A DNA stretch of 47,406 nucleotides, taken from the NCBI GenBank assembly GCA_009801015.1, contig VHZZ01001250.1, forward strand, positions 25,946-73,351, in the 5' to 3' direction. The stretch comes from Silene noctiflora. Its lineage: Eukaryota; Streptophyta; Magnoliopsida; Caryophyllales; Caryophyllaceae. Positions 24,401-34,705 of this stretch are shown piece by piece. Each line of letters opens with the position of its first letter. Position 1 is the stretch's first letter. A program made the translations under genes and the position numbers. The notes under the pieces are model-generated. The model was not told the DNA's origin. It searched no databases and worked only from the letters and a program-made list of their open reading frames with translations.

Positions 24401-27400
24401 TATTAAGAGCCTCACTCAAGTTTATCTGGAAAGAGTTATGTGGTTTAAGCAAGATTTTATTATTTACTGGTACCCTAGCATTTCTTTTTATCATCTTAGG
24501 TTCTTTGGCTGACTGAGCTATAAATATGTGTAACTTTTGTTACTTTGGCATTTAATCCATCATCTATTCTTTTGTCGCAGGCTTTTTCTCAGATGCGCCT
24601 ATCTGAAGCTTCAGCTCATTTGGGATCATTTTCTTTACGAATTAAAGAGGAGCCATTTCTCTTGATTTCAAATTTTAGTAAACAGGGACTGTCAGGTACA
24701 TCATGGATAAGCTCAACTGCAGTCATGGCTGCTGATGCTATCATTTCTACTAGCCCATCTCCCTATGAGAAAAGATGTTTGCTGCATCTTCTTGTTTCAA
24801 CTGACTTTGGCGATGGGGGATCTGCTGCTGCAAACTACCAGCGCCAGCTGTGGAAAATTAATTTAGCTGAGCCGGCACTAAGGAAACATGAGGATCTTCA
24901 GTTAGGAAATGAGAGTCTAGATGATGCTTCCCTCTTGACTGCTCTTGAAAATAATGGATACTGGGAGCAAGCACGAAATTGGGCTCGACAATTGGAGGCT
25001 AGTGGGGGACCGTGGAAAGCCGCTGTTCACCGTGTTACTGAGAGACAGGTAGACTTGTTACCCTATTTTTGTGCTACAGCTATGTTCAGAATTCTCTATA
25101 TCATGCCACGCATCACTCTTGGATTTTAATCTCCAATCCTTCTACCAAATTGCTCAATTTTTGCAGCAAAGTTGTTTTGTATTCCATTCGTACTTCAAGG
25201 TTATATACTTCATGGTAATATGCATAAGTAGCATAATTGCTGTGAGATGGATTTGGTAGCGCCATGTCATTCACTTGAAGACACTGCACTGAATGAGTTG
25301 GTATATAGTTCTAGCAAAATGTGTTACCACGACTTGAAGGTGTGGATGAAATATACAGATATGGCTCAGGCGTACACGAGTTCCTGTACCCAACTTAAAT
25401 CTAACTGTATTTTCTTGATCCATTTGCACTGGTTTACCCCAAAAATATGCTGAAGCAGTGCGGCTTGTAGAAAACCACTCAAAAGAGCTTGAGTAGTTAG
25501 TTTTAAGTATTACTTGCCTTCGTATGTGGAGCATTATTCTTAAACCATAATCATGCACCAAGAGATCATGCATCTAGGCTGAGTGGAGTTTTGTTATATA
25601 CTTATATGTAATTGGTTGGTGCCTGGTCAATGGTGGCTTCAATGACTAGGAAAAATTCCCATCAAACTTGGAATAGCCTAGTTATTTGACAGTTTGTTGG
25701 TGAGGAAAACAGGGCCACGGTCAGGCATGTTGGTATAATGGTAGTGGTTCTACACTTCTACCACTTACTACTCCAAAAATGTTCTCTATACCAACCTTTT
25801 GTTCTAAACTAGTGAAGATCAGTTTTGTACGATTGAATTCGAAAGGCCCGCTTCATCTTCTAATGCAATAAGTTGGAAGAAGATTAATCTTCTATCTGGT
25901 TATTTTAAATGTAATATAGTTTGGTTATTGGCCAGCTGGACACCTGTTTTAAATTGTATTCCTTAACTAGCATCTGGTAGTCCTTGTGTCATCTTCATAT
26001 AAACCTAGAAGTGGAGATGATATCGTTTGTGAAAGATAACGCTATTTGCTTCTTACTATTTCTTATTGAAGCAATACTACGACATTTCCCAGTTCCTCAA
26101 AGGCTCTTGCCTCGGGGAGGTAAGGGGATTGGATGTAGTTTTACCCCTGGGTTAGAAGATATAGTTGTTGTTTCTGAAATTGAAGCTATTTTAAATTCTG
26201 CATTCATTTACTTTTCCGATCCAGGAACAAACTGTCGCATGAATTCACCTTAGATGAAATGATGCTATTTGCTTCCATTAACATCACTATTGGTTCTTTA
26301 ATATTCTCCATTTTAGGCAGCATCCATGGTTGCTGAGTGGAAGGAGTTCCTTTGGGATGTAGCTGAGGAGAGAATTGCTCTATGGCGTCATTGTCAGAAC
26401 TTATTCATTAGATATTCGTTTCCTGCATTACAGGTAATGTTGGAACTTCTTTGGTGTAATGTTCAAATGTGTTTGAAGGTACTTATTGTATGTTCTCCAT
26501 TCAGGCTGGGTGGTTCTTTTTCAAACATGAAGAGGCAGTGGAGAAAGAACTTCCTCCTAGAGAGCTCCATGAATTATTGCTTCTTTCTATACAATGGCTA
26601 AGCGGAACAATTACCAATTCTCATCCGTAAGTTCTGTTGACTGCTGCTTACTTCTTTAATGCCTTCTGTGCCTCTGTCAAGTATTGTTTTTAAACCTACC
26701 TGTTCACCAGATCATGCCCGCTGCATCTTCTTCGAGAAATTGAGACCCGGTTATGGCTTCTAGCAGTAGAATCGGAAGCTCAGTTGAAGGGTGAACGAGG
26801 TTCCACTTTGATTACCTCTAGTCAGTATCAGATGTTTGGAAACAGTGCAAACATTATAGACCAAACTGCAGAAGTTATTGCAAAAATGGATAGCCATATG
26901 AACATGATGAGAAGTCGCGTTTCTGAGAAGGGAGACGTGAGAGAAAATAGTTCTTCGCAGCACAGAAGTCAACAAACCTGGGATACTGGCGTCTCTGGGG
27001 GCACGAAGAATAAAAGAAGGACTAAAGCATATGGCCCCACGAGGCGGTTTACAGCAGAAGTTGCTGACAGGATTGCTGATGTTGATGAGAGTTATTTCTC
27101 ATCTTCGGACCTCGGATATGACTTGCTAGCTGAACATCTGAGACTTGATGCATCATATTCAAGTTGGCAAGAAAGAGTTGGACATACAGAGATTGAGAGG
27201 GCGGTTCTTTCTCTATTGGAATTTGGACAAGTAACCGCTGCCAAGCAACTTCAAAACAAGCTTTCATCTGGTAGCGTGCCTTTTGAGTTAAGAATTGTGG
27301 ATGCTGCCCTCAAGGTTGCTGAACTATCAACACCACTTCAGAAACAATCTCTGCAGATATTAGACGAGGATTTATACTCTCTGATTCAGTCTGATGACAT

Positions 27401-30400
27401 GGCTACAGAAGATCTCCTCGCCAATCCGCTCCAGGTCAATTGACATTCTTTTTGGTCTCTTGATCTTTTTCATGAACGATTTACTTGCTTTTGTGGCACT
27501 TGTGTTATTTTCTCTCGTGAGCTGGAGAAACTCCAATATTTTCCGTGTAACTAGAGCTTTTGTTTCCTTTGATAGATTCTGGAGAATTTATCTGCCGTAT
27601 TGACAGAAGGTAGTGGACGTGGACTTTGCAAGAGAATTATAGCAGTCGTGAAGGCTGCTAATGTCCTGGGTATTTTATTTCTCGAGGCCTTTGAAAAGCA
27701 ACCAACTGAACTTTTGCAGTTGCTTTCTCTGAAAGCACAAGATTCTTTTGACGAAGCTAGCCTTGTGGTGCAATCTCATTCCATGCCTGCTACGAGCATC
27801 GCGAACATTCTAGCAGAATCCTTCTTAAAGGTACTGTGTTACGATATCTTTTTGTCTTCCCCAGGCATATAATTGTCATAGCGTATGCACACCTTTAGAT
27901 GATTTCAGATATTGTTCATTAACAGCTAATAGCACGTCTGACCTTTTAATAATCTGGTGCAGGGTTTATTGGCAGCACATCGTGGTGGATATATTGATTC
28001 CCAAAAGGAGGAAGGTCCTTCCCCATTACTGTGGAGATTTTCCGATTTCCTAAAGTGGGCCGAATTGTGCCCCTCAGAGCAAGAGATTGGACATGCATTG
28101 ATGCGGTTAGTCATTACCGGACAAGAAATTCCGCATGCTTGTGAGGTAGCTGTTTGTTATTTTTTCCAACTTGATTGTTGTCTGGTATTAGAGATTTATA
28201 TGATGATGCTCGATTTCTTTGGCCTTTGTCCATGTCAAGTATCTGCACCATAGTATTGAATGTCGCCATGTTGACTTGATCTCAGAATTGGCCATCAGGG
28301 CCTGACCTCTGTCGCCAATCTGCTTTTTGAAATGTGGTCGCAGTAACCTTCGAAACCTTGATTAAGTTGTCAAGGGCTAGATTTAATGCGATGATTAGTA
28401 TCTGGGGATTTATTAAACGAAGATTTGTTTGTGTACTCATACATGCAATTTTTCTGTTGAGCAAAAGGACAAAAATGAGCCTGCTACTGGATCCCTCTGT
28501 CTATTTCATAATATTAGTCTAATTATGGTTCACTCCACAGGAGATGTCTGTTATAGTCCACTTAGTGAGGGATGTCTGTTATGGTCCACTTTGTGACCTG
28601 TTTGCTTTTTAAATTGGATTATAAAGAACCCAAAGGGGTTCAGAATAGGCTTAGGAACAGTATTCCTCCATACAACATTGTGCCAGCTGATTGCAATAAG
28701 AAAATGTTACATACAATCCCCTAAAAGTTGGATAAAAGTCAAGCTAGCAAAGTATCTTCATCCCACAGATACTCCGTCACATAAGATTCCACCCATCATG
28801 GACATCATCATATCCATAACAGTCCTATTTTCTTCTGCTGTTTTTCCCACCAAATATGTCATCTCTCCTTTTTTCCAAATGTAAGTAGCTAGGTTGGAAA
28901 TTCTCCAAGAGTTTGCCTGGGCAGGTTCGATGTTTTTTTCTGGGCACACATTTTTACAATTTATCCATCTTTCAGGATTGTGCAACATAATGATAGGGGC
29001 CCCTCTTACCGTTAACTTGGCACTTTGTTTGGATGAAGGTATTTGGAGGGAAAGGAAGGGCAACAAAGTGCCGTGTTTGATGAGCAAATTATGTGTGAGG
29101 GATTTGGAAGGGGAGAGAAAATGGATCCTCATTTCCCTCCTCCCCTTCCCTTCCCTTCACTTCCTTTTCCCCCCTTCTTTCCCTCCTCTTTTTGCATCCA
29201 TAAATACCCTAAATGTAAACAAATATCATGCAACATATACCTAACATGAGATGACTTCCAAAGTTCCAGTTAATACTTCATATACTCGTTTTTCAAAATC
29301 CCTCGCGTAATTTGAAAACCGTATACAACAACAACATCAGAGCCTTAATCCCAAAATGGTTTGTTGTCGGCTGACATGAATCATCATTTAGAACCGTCCA
29401 AGGGTGAACGCGCAGCTCAAAATGCGAAAATATAGAAAAGGAAAAGTGCAAAACAAAAGGGGAGTGCAACATAATACAAAAGCCAAGCCTAAGTCCGGAT
29501 TTCTTTTATAAAACTTATAATTTAAATCGAGAATAGAAATTAAAACGATTTTGAAAACCAAAGTAAAACTTAAGGGTCCGGAATACCTTAAAAGTGAAAC
29601 AAGTATTAATATATAAAAAGTTGATGGTAAAAACTTGTACTAAATCCGAAAAAAACAAATAAATTTTTTAAAAATTAAATAAAAACATTAAATATTTCAA
29701 ATATCATCAAAAACTTAGAATCCACATGTATCATTTCCCTCCATTGTGCCCTCTCTGTCACCATCCCCTCGTCAAGCCCGAGAAATCTCATATCGTGCTC
29801 TATAACTCTCAGCCATGTCTGTTTTGGTCTCCCTCTACCCCTAGCAACCTTTTATGTTCCCAAGTCTCCAGCCTCCTAACTGGTGCGTCCATAAGTCTCC
29901 TTCTCACATGGTCAAACCATCTTAGTCGATTTTCCACCATCTTGTCCTCTATTGGTGCCACTTTCACCTTTTCCCTAATCACCTCATTCCTTAATCGATC
30001 TTTCCTTGTGTGGCCGCACATCCACCTCAGCATACGCATCTCCGTCACACTCATCTTTTGAATGTGACAATGTTTCACGGCCCAACACTCAGAGTCGTAA
30101 AGTAAGGCAGGCCTAATCGCCGTGCGTTAGAATTTTCCCTTTAATCTATGGGGCATATCTTTATCGCATAAAAACCCTGTAGCACTTTTCCATTTCAACC
30201 ATCCCGCTTTAATTCGATGAGCCACATCTCCATCTAACTCTCCATCTCAACCATCCCGCTTTAATTTGAAAACCGTATACAATTAAATAAAACAGGGGAA
30301 GTAATTGCTAATGTGCAGGTTAGCATATAAGAATATTTGTCAGAGTTTGATTTTACTACTACAGTATGCTATAATGTGTTCCATATACTTTGTTCTTATG

Positions 30401-32238
30401 CATATGTAATTCATATACTCCATTGTGCATTTCTTATATTATTCCTGGTTAAGTAAAATAATGGAACGAGAATCTCTAAATTTCGCTAGATCCTAAATGT
30501 GGCCTCTTGTCAAATAGAGAGGACATAATTGGGATGAAGTAGATAATATGAAGTACGATCTTAGCTAAATATTTTTACCCTGGTAACTCTTTTTTAGGTC
30601 GAGCTCCTTATTCTGTCGCACCACTTCTATCAGTCATCAGCTTGTCTTGATGGGGTTGATGTTCTTGTAGCCCTTGCAGCAACAAGGGTGGAGGCTTATG
30701 TTTCTGAGGGTGATTTCTCTTGTTTGGCAAGACTCATAACCGGAGTGGGAAACTTCCATGCTCTGAATTTTATACTTGGCATACTTATTGAAAATGGACA
30801 GCTAGATCTTCTTCTCCAACAATTTTCTGCAGCTGCTGATGCTAACACCGGTGTTGCTAAAGCTGTTAGAGGGTTCCGTATGGCAGTAGTTACAGCTTTG
30901 AAGCATTTTAACCCCAATGATCTTGATGCTTTTGCCACGGTTCGTTTACTTGCTTCATGTCATAGCTACTTATACAGTTATACTTAGACAAAAGCTAAAT
31001 AGCATCAAAGTTATGTCTTTCTAGTGTTTTCTTTTGGCACAGAGGGAATCACAAGGATAGTTTGATGTGACGGAATGCAAACCCAATTCATGAGTAACAC
31101 CCCTTGTGACTTCACAATCTAAGTTAGTTGACATTTGCGACTTCTTTTATGCTAAAAGTAAAATAATCATAAAACAAGTCGATTATATAAAATTGCGGGT
31201 GAGGCTTGATCTGGAAGCAATCGTCGCTGTCTGATCTCAGTTGTCGTGTGTAAATGTGGCTGGTAGGCTCAAAATGCAATCAATTTAGAACTTGGTTGAA
31301 GTGCTGTGTCACGGCTCACGACCCAGATCTAATACTATGAAAATAAGTAATCTTGCGTTTTTGAAAACTAACATGTGAAGTTTGGAGATTTGAATCTTCA
31401 CGGGTTATTGGTGAAACAATTTCTGATCTTCATAGTTTATCATTCTAATTTTCTTGATGACTTTTTTTGTATCTATCCTATTGAGTAGGTGTATAATCAC
31501 TTTGACATGAAGCACGAAACAGCTTCCTTACTAGAGTCCCGAGCAAAGCAATCTTACCAACAGTGGCTCCTTCGCTATGACAAGGACCAAAATGAAGATC
31601 TTCTGGAATCAATGCGGTTTTACATTGAAGCAGCAGAGGTCTATTCCTCCATTGATTCGGGTGACAAAACCCGTTCTTCATGTGCTCAAGCATCCCTTGT
31701 TTCTCTTCAAATTCGGATGCCAGACATTCGATGGCTAAATCTATCCGAAACTAGCGCTCGTAGATTACTGGTCGAACAATCTCGGTTCCAGGAAGCATTA
31801 ATTGTCGCGGAAGCCTATAGTCTTAATCAACCTAGCGAGTGGACCCCAGTTTTATGGAACCAAATGTTGAAACCCGAGGTCGCTGAGCAATTTGTGGCCG
31901 AATTCGTCGCGGTGCTACCTCTCCATCATACGACACTAATTGAACTAGCAAAATTCTACAGGTCAGAGATGGTGGCGAGGGGGGACCAGTCCCACTTCTC
32001 TGTTTGGCTGACTGGTGGCGGGTTGCCTGCTGAGTGGGCCAAGTATCTGGGAAGGTCGTTTCGGTGTTTGCTCAAGAGAACGAGAGATCTGACATGGCGT
32101 TTGCAAATGGCTACTCTTGCCACTGGGTTTAATGACGTGACTGATGCATGTAACAAGGCCTTGGATAAGGTTCCTGAAAAAGCGGGACCCCTTGTGCTGA
32201 GGAAAGGGCATGGCGGGGCCTATCTCCCAGTAACATAG
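6408..32238 (+). CDS. Spatacsin (SPG11-like) homologue, 25 coding exons, 3197 aa
   Basis: Exons: 6408-6582, 6677-8818, 9788-9863, 10492-10614, 12554-12806, 12903-13394, 13563-13748, 14113-14403, 15435-16079, 17020-17410, 17490-17617, 17785-17949, 18999-19211, 20160-20714, 21379-21438, 21578-21906, 23509-23917, 24581-25048, 26317-26433, 26505-26626, 26711-27434, 27576-27830, 27963-28145, 30598-30939, 31489-32238. All junctions are GT-AG and in phase, giving 9594 nt. The length fits Arabidopsis At4g39420 as I remember it (about 3180 aa). The N-terminal ~770 residues resemble the predicted beta-propeller part; the rest is helical-repeat-like. The last two exons, about residues 2835-3197, match the spatacsin C-terminal domain, e.g. 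[31 protein letters not shown] and [19 protein letters not shown] basic patch PKRRR lies near residue 2120. In animals SPG11 works with SPG15 and AP-5 in lysosome reformation; the plant role is poorly known. I see no sign of damage in any exon. Confidence 0.93.
8819..9787 (+). other. Spatacsin intron 2, no recognised content
   Basis: This is a 969-bp intron with donor GTAAGT just after exon 2 and acceptor CTGCAG before exon 3. Exon 2 stays open into the intron for about 80 bp, which would add a short tail if the intron were retained. I recognise no gene, transposon end or RNA in it. Confidence 0.6.
11616..12021. mobile_element. Small hAT-like inverted-repeat element containing the assembly gap
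   Basis: Left end CTTAGTTTAAAAAAGCG and right end (reverse-complemented) CTTAGTTTGAAAATGCG match at 15 of 17 positions. Both sides are flanked by a perfect 8-bp duplication, CTCACTAG (11608-11615 and 12022-12029), as expected for hAT. Visible interior sequence next to the gap is full of GCGCC/GCCTTA words (AAGGCGCGCGCCTTAG at about 11937-11952), prone to fold into hairpins. It sits in spatacsin intron 4 (10615-12553). Its true length is unknown because most of the interior is unsequenced. Confidence 0.75.
11652..11931. other. Assembly gap, 280 N
   Basis: A run of 280 undetermined bases. It lies wholly inside an inverted-repeat element within an intron, so it does not remove coding sequence from the spatacsin model. 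Open frames that cross it are meaningless. Confidence 0.99.
14850..14995 (+). repeat. Possible diverged SINE/retroposon tail in spatacsin intron 8
   Basis: The order of short blocks here (GGGTATACATCCGGGTTCCC, TTGCGCAAGCATTATCC, then GGGGACACTGGGCTGATGTT) resembles the 3' half of common plant SINE-like retroposons, where a 'GTACAYCCGR..CCC' block is followed by a 'GGGRYACTGGGTTGTTGTT' block. No promoter boxes or target duplications are clear. The rest of intron 8 (14404-15434) shows nothing else I can name, apart from a Stowaway-like scrap near 14665-14715. Confidence 0.3.
16438..16549 (+). repeat. Tandem duplication, two 56-bp units, spatacsin intron 9
   Basis: Units 16438-16493 and 16494-16549 both begin TTATACAGTACAAAATAA and share GATATATGATAAAGACTCC or close variants. 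A weaker related stretch (CATCCTCCTTTT plus TATA) lies just upstream at about 16365-16440. It looks like a local slippage or unequal-exchange duplication without function in sight. The remainder of intron 9 (16080-17019) holds nothing recognised. Confidence 0.7.
18530..18765 (+). mobile_element. RTE-type LINE fragment, C-terminal region, sense orientation
   Basis: Conceptual translation of the plus strand gives [14 protein letters not shown] near 18580-18625 and [13 protein letters not shown] near 18680-18720, interrupted by stops. These match the tail of plant RTE-clade LINE polyproteins, where 'DKMRENRLRWFGHV' and 'GRGRPKKTW' are the usual forms. Only a few hundred bases remain and there is no reverse transcriptase. 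It lies in spatacsin intron 12 (17950-18998) in the same direction as the gene. It is an old, dead fragment. Confidence 0.6.
19493..19615 (+). repeat. Diverged tandem repeat, about 63-bp period, spatacsin intron 13
   Basis: Two units starting near 19493 and 19556 share TGTGGTAAnGATnGGACnACTAAGTACC and a following ACCCCAAAGA or CACCAAAGA. The rest of intron 13 (19212-20159) is AT-rich; a phrase GGAGGCCTGGTGnGTCAC near 19684 recurs at about 33850 inside another element, so it may be a scrap of the same transposon family. Confidence 0.45.
22100..23135 (-). mobile_element. RTE-type LINE fragment with reverse-transcriptase remnant, antisense in spatacsin intron 16
   Basis: On the minus strand, bases around 22970-23110 translate as RRKICI then, after a stop, [11 protein letters not shown], the reverse-transcriptase motif usually seen as 'HMVFIDLEKAYDRV'. 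Farther along, blocks around 22480-22640 match the C-terminal and 3' part of the better preserved copy at 29.3-30.3 kb (for instance the GTATCTCCGCCACATTCATCTT block and the CATTTCAACCAATTTGCTTTAATTC region). The 3' end is near the TAGAGCCTTAATCCCAAAAG block at about 22102-22121. Stops and gaps abound. Intron 16 is 21907-23508. Confidence 0.7.
23176..23210 (+). repeat. Trinucleotide microsatellite (GTA)n(GTT)n(GGT)n
   Basis: A compound simple repeat in intron 16 of the spatacsin gene, next to the LINE remnant. It makes the small open frame nearby start with a run of valines, which is not a protein signal. Confidence 0.9.
26090..26190 (+). repeat. Possible SINE-like scrap in spatacsin intron 18
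   Basis: The blocks GGGGAGGTAAGGGGATTGGA, TTTTACCCCTGGGTTAGA and GTTGTTGTTTCTGA follow the order of a familiar plant SINE/retroposon tail (AGGTAAGGGG...GGATGTA...TTTACCCC...GAGGTTGTTTCYGA). No target duplications or internal promoter boxes were found, so family assignment is tentative. The rest of intron 18 (25049-26316) is unremarkable. Confidence 0.35.
28543..28598 (+). repeat. Tandem duplication, two 28-bp units, spatacsin intron 23
   Basis: Units 28543-28570 and 28571-28598 both start GATGTCTGTTATRGTCCACT. It is short, intronic and without visible function. Confidence 0.7.
29023..29200. repeat. Purine/pyrimidine-skewed repeat of the TTTGGATGAAGG family (copy 1)
   Basis: The segment begins CTTTGTTTGGATGAAGG, runs through GGGAAAGGAAGG-type purine DNA to a central ATGGATCC, and then switches to CCCTTCCCTT-type pyrimidine DNA. 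The same layout and start word occur in the first intron of BOLA2 (about 39836-40065), and a partial copy lies at about 34570-34700. Purine half, central GGATCC and pyrimidine half make an imperfect fold-back, as in small inverted-repeat elements. Target duplications were not resolved. Confidence 0.4.
29320..30290 (-). mobile_element. 5'-truncated RTE-type LINE, C-terminal coding and 3' end, antisense in spatacsin intron 23
   Basis: The minus strand encodes an 89-codon open stretch (30078-29809) with [20 protein letters not shown], followed by [18 protein letters not shown] and MDAPVRRLE: the well-known C-terminal tail of plant RTE-clade LINEs. Downstream on the same strand the element ends near 29325-29355 with a GGGATTAAGGCTCTGATG block and short TTG repeats, typical of this family's 3' terminus. 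The reverse-transcriptase part is missing, so it is 5'-truncated. It occupies much of the gene's largest intron (28146-30597, 2452 bp) and is the best preserved of three related fragments in this gene. Confidence 0.8.
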
Positions 32239-33198
32239 ACTCATTCGTACCTGATCGTCAAGTCCAAGTGAATGTCATCAATGTTCCATTGATGTACATG
32301 GAAATACTGAAAGGCATAATTTTGGACACAAATTGTGGTTAGAAGAACGATGGAAAATCCTGTTCAAAGTTTGCAAGAATTGGAGTAGTGTTTATAGAGC
32401 ACAAATATTCTAAAGAGACTTCTCACAAAATTTTATTCGTGAGACGGGTTCATTTACTCTCTAGCTATTGGGCCTTATACAAGATCGTTTGCTTCAGTAT
32501 GTGATTATAAAATTAGGGTTGTGAGTTATCGAATTTGGTGTGTATTTGGAAAAGTCCCGCATATTCGCCTTCTTGAGTGAGTCCTGGTTACTCCAAATTT
32601 TGTAGAGATGTTGCATTGTTCTTACCAAAGTAAATGTAGTTTATGTACAGATTGATTTATCGAGTCCTATAGAAAGTTTTGATTCACTAACCAGTTTTGT
32701 AACACTAGAGAACCTTATATTGCTTGTAACCTGGTTTTGGCAAGTGATGAGCCAAATTTTGAGATTTTTAGGGTCCGTTTATTTTGAAGAATTGATAAGC
32801 CAGCAAGGAAATTGAGCAAGTCGTGTGTGAGACGCTTTGATGTGTAAGATCAACTCAATGTTTATGTATTGTCTTCAACTATATACATAGATAATTGATT
32901 TGTCTAATATGTAAGATTGCTTCATTTGAGTTCTGATGTTTAAATTTAATGTTACTCTTGCTGAATTAGTTGCTTTATCTGCAGTCTTCACTGCGGCTAG
33001 CAACGCTGGTAAATTTCACGTTAGACGATCCGTCAAAATCATCTTTTTTTTTTTCTTTTTTTTTTGTGCGTGTCCAGAACTCAAAAGGAGACGAGGAAGA
33101 GAAAGGGAAGGGGTGGGTAATGGAGTGTGAGTGTTTGAATATAATTTTCCTCCTAATTTTGCCATTGTAAAGAGATTTTGATTTGTCTTGAAGGAAAA
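32239..33198 (+). other. Spatacsin 3' UTR and spacer
   Basis: No gene seen. The first several hundred bases probably form the 3' UTR; I could not single out a convincing AATAAA signal, so its end is open. Near 33030-33065 there are pyrimidine-rich runs. Short open frames of 64-83 codons here overlap low-complexity DNA on both strands and are not credible. Confidence 0.45.
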
Positions 33199-34564
33199 TT
33201 AGTTTTAGATCCGTGCATTTATGCACGGGTTGCTTTTAAAACATTATAGTGATTTTTTTTCAATTTTAAATATTTTTGTTTTTTATCAATATAAGTATTT
33301 GTTATGTAGTATGTACTACTATGGTGATTTTTCCGATGTTAAAAAAAATCACCATAATGATTTAATTAGTATAATTATTACGGTATTTTTTTTTTCGATT
33401 TTTAAAAATTTTCATTTCAATAATTTTTTTTTTGCGAGATCTTTTAGACCTATATTTGTTATGGTGGTTAATTCCTTAGTTATTAAATTTACAAAGTTAA
33501 TGATGCATTAAAAATTTATGTGAGTGATGGTATAAGTAGTGGTGGGGTCAAAAATTTCTTTATCTCCTTAATTTAAGAAGATGTTTTAAAAAAAACTTGG
33601 CTTTTATAGGCCAAACTACCAAATTGGTAAAAAAAGTGAAGGATAGTTGCCAATTTGGTAAAAAAAGTTTCATTTTTGACAAATTGGTAAATTAATGGAA
33701 TGTGACAAATTGGCCAAAAAAGTTTCACTTTAACAAATACTCTATTATTTCAACTAGATTTGACAAAACTACCCTTGTTGAATTAGTAACTAAAAAACAA
33801 TTTTCCGAGACTCGGTCATTTAACTATGACAAATGCGTCTTAAAATAAATGGAGGCCTGGTGCATCACAAAAAAATGAGGCCCCAAATTTTAATGTACAA
33901 GTATATTATACTTCGAGGTTTCTATTAATTTTATCAATAAAGCTTGTAAATTAACTGACATGACCCAAATTCGATCTAACTTTGGTAAACATGATACTTC
34001 TCTAATTTTAATAATTCGACAAAAATGATTAGATCTAATGAGTCATTACTAACAACTCATAACATAAAAATCTCATAAATATTTCACCCGAGATAAATAT
34101 ATAACTTAATTAAATATTAATAAAAAAATAATCTGATATTTATTTCTTGGACTAATAAGGCTTAGGCCTCAATATCGGCTCAAAAACGTCCCAATTATAT
34201 AGGTTGACCAAAGGTTTATGGGTCTCACGCAAGCTTTCATAGGCTAATAGGACGCCCAAACACTGAAAACAGTCGAGTTGAGTTGATTTTTCCTTGTACC
34301 CTTAATTTGGTCATCTATTCCGATTTGTAAAGGTTTTCGGTTAGGTTTTATAAGTTAGGTTACTTGGATAAGGGTAGTTTAGTCAAATTTAATTGTAGGA
34401 ACAACAAATTAAATAAGGTCATAGATTTTTTTTGGCCAATTTGTCACATTTCATTAGGATTTTTTACCAATTTGTCACAAATAAAACTTTTTTTACCAAT
34501 TTGGCAACTACCCTTCACTTTTTTTACCAATCCGGTAATTTGACCGACTTTTATATAATGTAGA
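33199..34564 (-). mobile_element. Non-autonomous Helitron, split by a nested MULE
   Basis: On the minus strand the 3' end has an 8-bp stem hairpin (33211-33218 with 33221-33228, CCGTGCAT/ATGCACGG), then eight bases, then CTAA followed by T: hairpin plus CTRR before T. The 5' end at 34564 starts TCTACATTATATAAAAGTC after an A, a close match to the usual plant Helitron start. Without the nested element, about 420 bp of Helitron sequence remains, with no coding capacity. A MULE (33609-34545) lies close to its 5' end. Confidence 0.65.
33609..34545. mobile_element. Non-autonomous MULE, 937 bp, nested in the Helitron
   Basis: Inverted ends of about 115 bp (33609-33725 and 34429-34545) start GGCCAAACTACC and GGTCAAATTACC and are roughly 85% alike. 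They are flanked by GGCTTTTATA (33599-33608) and GACTTTTATA (34546-34555), a 9-10 bp duplication with one mismatch, fitting a Mutator-like element. Each arm holds several copies of ACAAATTGGTAAAAAAAGT-like words spaced by about 35 bp, probable subterminal repeats. The middle, about 33730-34430, is AT-rich and has no transposase. It contains the GGAGGCCTGGTG phrase also seen in spatacsin intron 13. Confidence 0.8.
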
Positions 34565-34705
34565 TGGATGCCATGGATCCCTCCCCCTCCATTTTCTTCC
34601 ACCCCTACTTTGCTATCTAAATTCTAAACAATGGGTTTTAAATCTCCTTCTCTCCTTCCCTTTTTTTCCCCTTCAAATCTCTAAGTCCAAACACACCCGT
34701 ATACA

